Assembly: GCA_050261515.1 (NCBI GenBank) | Contig: JBLNDJ010000029.1 | Span: 1-43,616 of the forward strand | Length of the DNA: 43,616 nucleotides | Reading direction: 5' to 3' | Source: JBLNDJ01 sp050261515 | GTDB taxonomy: Bacteria; Acidobacteriota; Terriglobia; Bryobacterales; Bryobacteraceae | Shown here: positions 24,301 to 30,475 of the stretch, piece by piece | How positions within the stretch are numbered: the stretch's first letter is position 1 | How the letters are laid out: the number at the start of each line of letters is the position of its first letter | Notes under the pieces: model-generated | Databases searched by the model: none | What the model was told of the DNA's origin: nothing | Seen by the model: only the letters and a program-made list of their open reading frames with translations | Program-made: the position numbers and the translations under genes

Positions 24301-24921
24301 CCCGATAACGGCGACCGCTCCCCGGACGACGCCGTCGATGTCGTCCGCTCCGTGCTCAAAGCGGTCGGCGTCCCCATCATCGTCACCGGCCCGAGCCACT
24401 TCGAAAAAGCCAACGCCGTCCTGAAGCAGGTGGCTGCCGCATTCGCCGGCGAGAACCTCCTGCTCAACTGGGTCGAAACCGACAACTACAAAACGATCGC
24501 GGCCGCCGCGATGGGCTACGGCCACTCGGTCGCGGCGCAAACCCCGATCGACGTAAACATGTCGAAGCAGCTCAACATCCTGCTCACGAACATGGGCGTC
24601 CCGGCGGAGAAGATCGTCGTAGATCCGCTCACAGGCGCCCTCGGCTACGGCCTCGAGTACACCTACTCCGTGATGGAGCGCATCCGCACCGGCGCCTTTA
24701 CCGGCGACGCGATGCTCGCGTTTCCGATGCTCGCAACGCCCGGCTTCGAAGTATGGCGCACCAAGGAGAGCAAGGCCCCGGACGAGCGCGGCGCGCTGCT
24801 CGAAATCGCCACCGCCATGGCCGAGCTCAACGCGGGTGCGGACCTGCTGATCGTCTACCACCCCACTACGGCGCGCACGTTGAAGAGCAAAATCGCCGCG
24901 ATGAACCGGCTGGCGAATTGA
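21382..24921 (+). CDS. acsB: acetyl-CoA synthase - corrinoid protein small subunit fusion (AcsB-AcsD)
   Basis: The 1179-residue protein joins two normally separate enzymes. Residues about 1-712 are bacterial AcsB with A-cluster cysteines C504, C507, C516, C526, C593 and C595, exactly two less than the Moorella numbering 506/509/518/528/595/597. Residues about 868-1179 match AcsD, the small subunit of the corrinoid iron-sulfur protein (VGIVTLGGAGTRTSALEIGGAAALPF...IDVNMSKQLNILLTNMG...DPLTGALGYGLEYTYS). Between them lie Pro/Glu/Ala-rich linkers (about 713-765 and 820-866) around a 55-residue helical island. There is no internal stop, so this is one reading frame. The fusion would tether the methyl-carrying protein to ACS. 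AcsC follows ten bases later. Confidence 0.95.
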   Translation: MSKLIASSAIRGAHAIVRQAEEIVARAVAAKGARCAAGFPDTAYSLPVIYSLLGRRVDTLADMEPVLAECRSLLPPEPSDKTWLPYLGNALDAGVATLFAFELIEACKYLIGPSPVNGLWLGAANDAIIRERGIEFVDGSAPGFAAVVGAAPTVEHAARIARELQEKNLYVFIAGHTNGVSFAEQLEQAGVELGWATRLVPFGKEISAAIYALGFANRVALSFGSVKPGDYQRNLRYNKDRTFAFVMALGEVTEEKYAAAAGAISYGFPTIADTDIPQILPTGICTYEHVVSSVPIERIVEKSLEVRGCKVKVARVPVPVAYGPAFEGERIRKEQTHVEFGGNKSTAFEYVTTRELTEVEDGRITVVGPEAADVPEGSVLPIAIWVEVAGRKMQSDFEPILERQIHHMINGAEGVWHMGQRDIIWMRISKAARAKGFEIRHLGEIVRARFLNDYPSIVDKVQVTLYTDKKEVESRVAEARQTYRARNQRLESLTDDNVDTFYSCLLCQSFAPNHVCVITPERLGLCGAYNWLDGKAAYEVDPTGPNQPILKGECLDPVRGQWANINEYVYTNSKQTIAKFNVYSMLEHPMTSCGCFEAIVAMLPECNGVMVVNREYMGETPAGMKFSTLANMTGGGQQTPGFIGIGKAYLASRKFIAAEGGHRRIVWMPSELKQELREDLEAIGRRLGVEGFVDLIADENIGTDTASVRKHLESVKHPALAMPDIMQSSPEPPALEAPRGAEVPVRGRPPARSAEPEPAPAAPPPDGIPSIIAVLEKFRDVPIRTQIEPGMTAQQQMAALQTSTALHLLHAGANMLLMYTGEPGEAPHPAPPAVPETEPIAAPAVPEPEPIAAPEPEPEPPATSAVIARPLTFAVPSEKISGRVGIVTLGGAGTRTSALEIGGAAALPFRHFEGDTGHPAAIAMEVFDTPPKHLPGALRTAYGALLNDPAAMARHCVEKLGAQAISVRLWGAHPDNGDRSPDDAVDVVRSVLKAVGVPIIVTGPSHFEKANAVLKQVAAAFAGENLLLNWVETDNYKTIAAAAMGYGHSVAAQTPIDVNMSKQLNILLTNMGVPAEKIVVDPLTGALGYGLEYTYSVMERIRTGAFTGDAMLAFPMLATPGFEVWRTKESKAPDERGALLEIATAMAELNAGADLLIVYHPTTARTLKSKIAAMNRLAN
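23875..23940 (+). repeat. 33-bp tandem repeat coding the AcsB-AcsD linker
   Basis: Two in-frame 33-bp units (23875-23907 and 23908-23940) encode P-A-V-P-E-x-E-P-I-A-A, and a third partial Pro/Glu unit follows. The changes between copies are few. Such a repeat can lengthen or shorten by slippage and would tune the length of the flexible tether. Confidence 0.85.
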
Positions 24922-24931
24922 GGAGACCGCG

Positions 24932-26278
24932 ATGGCGCTGACGGGTTTACAGATTTTCAAACTGCTGCCGAAGACGAACTGCGGCGAGTGCGGCGTGCCG
25001 ACGTGCATGGCGTTCGCGATGAAGCTGGCCGCGAAGAACGCGGACCTGGCCGCGTGCCCCTACGCCTCCGACGAGGTCAAGAAGATTGTCGGGGCGGCGA
25101 GCAAGCCGCCGGTCCGTCTGGTCAAAATCGGCCCGCCGGACGCCGAGGTCGCAATCGGCAACGAGACCGTGATGTTCCGGCACGAGAAGACCTTCGTGCA
25201 TCCGGCGGCCGTCGCCATCGCTTTCTCGGATGACCAGGATCTGAAGCGCGACCTCTGCCACCGCATCGCCGAAGTGCGCGAATACAAGCTCGAGCGCGCG
25301 GGCGAGACGCAGCGCATCGATCTCGTGCTCGTCGATAACGCGAGCGGCGATGCGGAGCCGTTCGTCGAGATCGCCAGAGCCGCGGCGGGCGGCGCGGGGC
25401 GCGGCCTTATTCTCAAGAGCACGGACCCCGAAGCGCTCGACGCCGCGCTCGCGGCCCTCCCCGGCCAGCGCCCGCTCATCCACGCCGCCACCGCCGGGAA
25501 CGCCGATGTCATCGCGGCCCTCGCGAAGAAGCACAAGGCGCCGGTGGTGGCGCAGGCATCGACGCTCGACGATCTCGCGCGCTTGACGAAGCGGCTCAAC
25601 GGGCTCGGCATCGAAGACCTCGTGCTCGAGCTTCCGGCCGCCAACCCCGCCGCCACGCTGCAATACAATACCGCGATTCGCAAGTCCGCGCTCAAAGGCG
25701 GCGTCGAGGCGCTCGGCTACCCGATTCTGAATTTCGTCACAGGCGGCGACCTGCCGCCGCTGGTCGCCGACGCCGCCACGTTCCTCACCAAGTACGCCTC
25801 CATCCTGATCCTCGACCGCATGGATTCACAGGCGCTGATGCCGCTCTTCATGCTGCGGCAGAACATCTACACCGACCCGCAGAAGCCGATTCAGGTCGAG
25901 CCGCGCGTCTATCCGATCGGCGACGCGGGGCCCGATTCGCCCGTCGTTGCGACGACGAATTTCTCGCTGACGTACTTCCTGGTCTCAGGCGAGATCGAGA
26001 ACTCCGGCGTCCCGGCGCACCTGGTCATCGTGGAGACGGAGGGCATGAGCGTACTGACCGCATGGGCCGCGGGCAAGTTCAACGGGGCGAAGATCGCGGG
26101 CGCGATCAAGGCGGCCGGGCTGGAAGCGCAGGTCCGCACGCGGCGCATCCTGATTCCCGGCTACGTCGCGCAAATCAGCGGCGAGCTCGAAGAAGCGCTG
26201 CCGGGCTGGGAAGTCGTGGTCGGGCCGGGCGAGGTGGGCGACCTCGCTCCGCTGCTCAAGAAGCAGGCGGGCCTGTAA
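24932..26278 (+). CDS. acsC: corrinoid iron-sulfur protein large subunit
   Basis: The 448-residue AcsC/CdhE-type subunit begins with the 4Fe-4S motif C17-x2-C20-x4-C25-x16-C42 (NCGECGVPTCMAFAMKLA). A TIM-barrel domain and a C-terminal cobalamin-binding domain follow (SLTYFLVSGEIENSGVPAHLVIVETEGMSVLTAWAAG near 345-385). It carries the methyl group on cobalt between the methyl donor and the A-cluster. Its normal partner AcsD exists here only as the C-terminal part of the upstream fusion. ATG 24932 has a GAGGAGA Shine-Dalgarno. Confidence 0.96.
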   Translation: MALTGLQIFKLLPKTNCGECGVPTCMAFAMKLAAKNADLAACPYASDEVKKIVGAASKPPVRLVKIGPPDAEVAIGNETVMFRHEKTFVHPAAVAIAFSDDQDLKRDLCHRIAEVREYKLERAGETQRIDLVLVDNASGDAEPFVEIARAAAGGAGRGLILKSTDPEALDAALAALPGQRPLIHAATAGNADVIAALAKKHKAPVVAQASTLDDLARLTKRLNGLGIEDLVLELPAANPAATLQYNTAIRKSALKGGVEALGYPILNFVTGGDLPPLVADAATFLTKYASILILDRMDSQALMPLFMLRQNIYTDPQKPIQVEPRVYPIGDAGPDSPVVATTNFSLTYFLVSGEIENSGVPAHLVIVETEGMSVLTAWAAGKFNGAKIAGAIKAAGLEAQVRTRRILIPGYVAQISGELEEALPGWEVVVGPGEVGDLAPLLKKQAGL

Positions 26279-26279
26279 C

Positions 26280-28079
26280 ATGCCGAACGTGCGATTCCTG
26301 CCGGCGGATGTGGCCGTCGAGGTCGCCTCCGGCACGCTGCTGCACGAAGCCGCGGCGCGCGCCGGCGTCGCCGATCTGGAGCTGCCCTGCGGAGGACAGG
26401 GAAGCTGCGGCCAGTGCCTGGTCGATCTCGTCGACGGCGACGGCGCGGCCACATCCGTGCTCGCCTGCCGCACGCAAGTCGAATCCGACCTGACCGTGCG
26501 CCTGCCCGAGCACCGCGACACCGCGATGCAAGTGGTCGGAGACAGCCGCTTTCTGGCGAGCGACGGAGTGCTGCCGGACCGGGCGTCCCTCTCGCCCCTC
26601 TGGCGCTACGTTCCGCTGACTGTCCCCCCGGCCTCCATCGACGAGCACCACAGCGACTGGAAGCGCCTGCTGCGTGAACTGCCCGCCATGCCTGTGCACA
26701 CCAGCCCGCACGTACTCGCCGGACTAGCCGAAGCCCTGCGAGCCGACGAAGGCCGCATCACTGTGGGTTTGGCGGAGCACGGCAGCACCCTCCGCCTGGT
26801 CGAGGTCATCCCCGGCCACGCACCCCCCCGAGCCTTCGGCCTGGCCATCGACATCGGCACCACCACCGTCGCGGTGCAACTCGTGGACCTCGATGACGGC
26901 CGGGTCCTCTCCACCGGCACCGCCTACAACCGCCAGCTCCGCCGCGGCGCGGACGTGATCACCCGCATCGACTACGCCCGCACTCCCGAACGCAGCGCCG
27001 AGCTGCGCCAACTCGCCCTGGAAACCATCAACGCCCTGCTCGCGGAGCTGACAACCGGGACCCACGTCGAGCCGGGCGAGATCCGAGCCGCGTTCATCGC
27101 CGGCAACACGACCATGGTTCACCTGCTGCTCGGCCTGCCGCCGCGCTACATCCGCGAAGCGCCCTACGTCCCTACGGTGAATCCCGTCCCGCCGCTCACC
27201 GCGAGCGAAGTCGGCCTCGACATCGCCCCCGAAGCGGCGGTCGCGTTCGCTCCCGGCGTGGGCAGCTACGTCGGGGGCGACATCACGGCCGGCGTGCTCT
27301 CGACCGCCCTGCCCGCGAGCCGCGACGAAGTCTGCCTGTTTCTCGACATAGGCACCAATGGAGAAATCGTCCTCGGCAACGCCGACTGGATGGTTGCCTG
27401 CGCCTGCTCGGCAGGCCCGGCGTTCGAAGGTTCGGGGATTCGCTGCGGCATGCGCGCCGCCGCGGGCGCCATCGAATCGATCGAGCTAGGCGAACGCGGG
27501 CGCACGGTGCGCTACAGCGTCATCGGCGGCGGCAAGCCCGAAGGCCTGTGCGGCTCCGGGCTCATCTGTCTTGCCGGCGAGCTGTTCCGCACCGGCGTGA
27601 TCGACGCGGCGGGGCACTTCAATCCGGACCCCGGCAACCCGCGCCTCACCGGCTCCGCATTTGTGGTCGAGGGCGACATCGCGATCACCGAGGCCGATCT
27701 CGAGAACCTCATCCGCACCAAAGCGGCCATCTACGCCGCTTGCCGGCTGATTCTCGAAAACGTGGGCCTCACCTGGGACGACGTGGCGCGCGTGTTCATC
27801 GCCGGCGGCTTCGGCCGCTACATTCGCATTTCGGAGGCCATCGCCATCGGGATGCTGCCCGACCTGCCACACGGCCGTTTCAGCTATATTGGCAATTCCG
27901 CGCTCACCGGAGCTTACATCGCGCTGCTTTCGGCCGACTACCGGCGCAAGCTCGCCGAAACCGCCGCGCGCATCACTTACGTGGACCTGAGCTCGGAGCC
28001 GCGCTACATGGACAGCTACGTGAAAGCCATGTTTCTTCCGCACACGGATTTGTCCGAATTTTCGAGGAGAACGCAATGA
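26280..28079 (+). CDS. acsV: RACo-type reductive activator of the corrinoid protein
   Basis: The 599-residue protein has an N-terminal 2Fe-2S ferredoxin domain with C37, C43, C46 and C63 (PCGGQGSCGQC...LAC), a linker/middle domain (about 95-180), and a C-terminal ASKHA ATPase domain. The ATPase domain has AIDIGTTTVAVQ at 189-200 and the second phosphate motif FLDIGTNGEIVLGN. RACo-type proteins use ATP to push an electron uphill and rescue the inactive Co(II) corrinoid protein. The gene begins one base after acsC, and its stop overlaps the next start. Length is close to characterised RACo proteins. Confidence 0.93.
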   Translation: MPNVRFLPADVAVEVASGTLLHEAAARAGVADLELPCGGQGSCGQCLVDLVDGDGAATSVLACRTQVESDLTVRLPEHRDTAMQVVGDSRFLASDGVLPDRASLSPLWRYVPLTVPPASIDEHHSDWKRLLRELPAMPVHTSPHVLAGLAEALRADEGRITVGLAEHGSTLRLVEVIPGHAPPRAFGLAIDIGTTTVAVQLVDLDDGRVLSTGTAYNRQLRRGADVITRIDYARTPERSAELRQLALETINALLAELTTGTHVEPGEIRAAFIAGNTTMVHLLLGLPPRYIREAPYVPTVNPVPPLTASEVGLDIAPEAAVAFAPGVGSYVGGDITAGVLSTALPASRDEVCLFLDIGTNGEIVLGNADWMVACACSAGPAFEGSGIRCGMRAAAGAIESIELGERGRTVRYSVIGGGKPEGLCGSGLICLAGELFRTGVIDAAGHFNPDPGNPRLTGSAFVVEGDIAITEADLENLIRTKAAIYAACRLILENVGLTWDDVARVFIAGGFGRYIRISEAIAIGMLPDLPHGRFSYIGNSALTGAYIALLSADYRRKLAETAARITYVDLSSEPRYMDSYVKAMFLPHTDLSEFSRRTQ

Positions 28080-28978
28080 TCAGCTTGATGGAACGGATTG
28101 GCCGCGGCGACATCCTGGTGTCCGACGGCGCGATGGGCACCTTTCTGCACGCCAGGGGGCTGGCACCCGGCGAGTGCCCCGAGTCGTGGTGCGTGTCGCA
28201 CCCGGATGTGGTGCGCGGCATCGCCGAGGCCTATATTGCGGCCGGCTCCGACATCGTGGAGACGAACTCCTTCGGCGGCACTTCGTTCAAGCTGAAGGGA
28301 TACGGCCTCGCGGATAAGGCCGGCGAGTTCAACCGCGCGGCCGCCGCGCTCGCGAAGCAGTCCATCGCGGGGAAGGGCTATGTGGCCGCGTCTGTCGGCC
28401 CGACCGGACACATCGTCGAGGACGAAGGCGGCGACGTCACCCCCGAGCAGCTCTACCAGGCCTTCAAGGAACAGGTGATCGCGCTCGCCGAAGGCGGCGC
28501 AGACGCGCTCTGCATCGAGACGATGTCCTCGCTGTCCGAAGCGAAAGCCGCCATCCGCGCCGCGAAGGAGAACACCGCGCTGCCGGTCATCTGCACCTTC
28601 ACCTTCGACCCCGGAGCAAAGGGTTTCCGGACCATGATGGGCGTGAAGCCCGACCGCGCCGCGCGTGAAGTCGCGGCCGCCGGAGCCGACGCCGCAGGAG
28701 CGAACTGCGGCAACGGCATCGCCAACATGATCGAGATCGCCAAGCAGATGCGCGCCGCCGTCCCCGCGCTCCCGATTCTGATTCACGCCAACGCCGGCGC
28801 ACCCATCGTCGAAAACGGCAAGACCTTCTTCAGGGAAACACCCGAATACATGGCCTCCCGCGTGCGCGAGCTGATCGAAGCGGGGGCCAACATCGTCGGC
28901 GGCTGCTGCGGCACGACCCCGGACCACATCGCGGCGATCGCGGGCGTGATCAGCCCTGGTGCACGCCAACGACGATAA
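28076..28978 (+). CDS. zinc-dependent homocysteine S-methyltransferase-like protein
   Basis: The 300-residue barrel has the MetH N-terminal/BHMT pattern: DGAMGTFLHARG, HPDVVRGIAEAYIAAGSDIVETNSFGG, and the zinc ligands C211 (GANCGNG), C277 and C278 (GGCCGTTPDHI). The family moves a methyl group to homocysteine from a methyl-corrinoid, S-methylmethionine or betaine. There is no folate or cobalamin domain, so it must work with a separate carrier; the operon's corrinoid protein is the obvious candidate (inference). ATG 28076 overlaps the acsV stop with GGAGA upstream. The 3' end overlaps a convergent gene by 29 bases. Confidence 0.9.
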   Translation: MISLMERIGRGDILVSDGAMGTFLHARGLAPGECPESWCVSHPDVVRGIAEAYIAAGSDIVETNSFGGTSFKLKGYGLADKAGEFNRAAAALAKQSIAGKGYVAASVGPTGHIVEDEGGDVTPEQLYQAFKEQVIALAEGGADALCIETMSSLSEAKAAIRAAKENTALPVICTFTFDPGAKGFRTMMGVKPDRAAREVAAAGADAAGANCGNGIANMIEIAKQMRAAVPALPILIHANAGAPIVENGKTFFRETPEYMASRVRELIEAGANIVGGCCGTTPDHIAAIAGVISPGARQRR

Positions 28979-29570
28979 TCGCGATCGGGACGTCGCCGAT
29001 TTTGTTGTAGAGCACCCAGTCCTCGCCTTCTTCTTTGAGTTCAGGGGAGGCTTCGGCTGCGTCGGGTTTCCATGCGTTCATGATGGAGGGGTGGCGCGTG
29101 CCGGAGGCTTTGCGGCTCATGTCCATCAGGGCGGCGTAGGCGGGAGTGCTGGCCGGGTCGGTATCGCTTGCGGCGGGTGAGAGCACGAGGAAGTCGCGCG
29201 TTGGGGCGACGCCCTGGTGCGCGCCGTCCACGGGGTAGAAGCTCAGGCGCATGGTGTAGACGCCGGGGGGAATCGGCTGGCCGCGGCGGTCGGTGCCCTT
29301 CGTCGCGTAGCGGACCGCGCCCAGGAGCGTTCCGTGCGTCGCGTTCGAGAACGACACGTTTTGCTCGGAGTTCGAGCCGGCGGGAAACGAGGTGCGCAGC
29401 CAGATCTCGCAGACGACGCCGTTCGGTCCGGTGATCTTCGAGCCGTCTTTCTGCAAAACGCCGCGCACGGCGTCTGAGAGTTCCGAAGGCGGCGCGCCGG
29501 CGGGCTCGAGCTTGTACTGGCCGTAGGCGCAGGCCGCAGCCACGCATAACAACGGGAGCAGTCTCTTCAT
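28950..29570 (-). CDS. secreted protein of unknown function
   Basis: The 206-residue protein begins with a Sec-type signal peptide (MKRLLPLLCVAAACAYGQ, likely cut after A15-G17). The mature part is rich in beta-strand, with LSDAVRGVLQKDGSKITGPNG, then ...IPPGVYTMRLSFYPVDGAHQG and DFLVLSPA. I do not recognise the domain with certainty; a small extracytoplasmic beta-sandwich is likely. The ATG overlaps the thiL stop, so it is the last gene of the Hsp70-thiL unit. Its end overlaps the methyltransferase gene on the other strand. Confidence 0.75.
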   Translation of the reverse strand: MKRLLPLLCVAAACAYGQYKLEPAGAPPSELSDAVRGVLQKDGSKITGPNGVVCEIWLRTSFPAGSNSEQNVSFSNATHGTLLGAVRYATKGTDRRGQPIPPGVYTMRLSFYPVDGAHQGVAPTRDFLVLSPAASDTDPASTPAYAALMDMSRKASGTRHPSIMNAWKPDAAEASPELKEEGEDWVLYNKIGDVPIAIIVVGVHQG

Positions 29571-30475
29571 GCTTTCAGTGTAGCCCGCATGAAGTGATCG
29601 TAACCTCGGGCCGCGAGCGGTTGGCCTTCGAACTCGACGCGCCCCGCACGGCCCTTGCGGACAATCCCGATGCGCGTGAGCGAGACGCGCTCGTGCGTGG
29701 GCGGGACCTCGACGCGCGGGGGCACGGTGAAGAGCAGCTCGTAGTCCTCGCCTCCGTGGAGCGCGTGTTCGATCGATGCGCCGCGGAAGACCGGGATCGT
29801 GCCGGTGAGTTCCGCCGCGACGCCCGAGGCCAGGCACAGGCGGCGCAGGTCGAGCGAGAGGCCGTCGCTCAGGTCCATGCACGCGGTCGCGTGCAGCTTC
29901 TCGCGCAGGAAGCGGCCGAGCGCGAGGCGCGGCTCGGGCTTCAAGTGCCTGCGCCACGCCGCGCCGGCGCCGGTTTCAAGTCCGAGCGCCGATCCGCCGA
30001 GCCGGCCCGACACGTAGATGGCATCGCCCGCGCGGGCGCCGTCGCGCCGCAGCGCCTTGCCCGCGGGCGCCGCGCCGCACACAACGATGTCGCACGTCAC
30101 GCGCTCCGCCCGGGCGAGGTCGCCGCCCGCTAGCGTCACGCCCAGACCGAGGAGCCCGCGGTAGAAGCGATCGACCCAGCGCTGGTCCGTCCACGGCGCG
30201 AGCGCGAGCGACAGCAGGCAGAAGCGCGGCTCGCCGCCCATGGCAGCGATGTCGCTCAGGCCTCGCGCGAGCGTCTTGCGGCCCACGGCCTCGGGCGGAT
30301 GCGTCTCTCGGCGGAAGTGCACGCCCTCGATCGTCATGTCCGTGGTGAACAGCAGGTCTTCTTTCGAGCCCGCGGGACGGAACACGGCGCAGTCGTCGCC
30401 GATGCCGAGCGTAACGCCGCGGCCCGGTTTCCGGGCTTGCCGCGCGATGCGCTTCAACAGATCGATCTCGTTCAT
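29567..30475 (-). CDS. thiL: thiamine-monophosphate kinase
   Basis: The 302-residue ThiL phosphorylates thiamine monophosphate to thiamine diphosphate. The AIRS/PurM-like signature is clear: LGIGDDCAVFRP, LLFTTDMTIEGVHF with nearby E/H residues for Mg-ATP, GRKTLARGLSDIAAMGG, TLAGGDLARAE, MDLSDGLSLDLRRL and HGGEDYELLFT. ATG 30475 overlaps the preceding Hsp70 stop by four bases; the much longer upstream reading is only the frame behind the Hsp70 gene. No other thiamine genes are nearby, so its place behind the chaperone genes looks incidental. Confidence 0.95.
   Translation of the reverse strand: MNEIDLLKRIARQARKPGRGVTLGIGDDCAVFRPAGSKEDLLFTTDMTIEGVHFRRETHPPEAVGRKTLARGLSDIAAMGGEPRFCLLSLALAPWTDQRWVDRFYRGLLGLGVTLAGGDLARAERVTCDIVVCGAAPAGKALRRDGARAGDAIYVSGRLGGSALGLETGAGAAWRRHLKPEPRLALGRFLREKLHATACMDLSDGLSLDLRRLCLASGVAAELTGTIPVFRGASIEHALHGGEDYELLFTVPPRVEVPPTHERVSLTRIGIVRKGRAGRVEFEGQPLAARGYDHFMRATLKA

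Noticed and set aside
21382..24921. AcsB and AcsD as two adjacent genes with a missed stop
   Set aside because: No stop codon or internal start with a Shine-Dalgarno was seen between the domains, and the linker is in frame, repetitive and Pro/Glu-rich as expected for a true tether.
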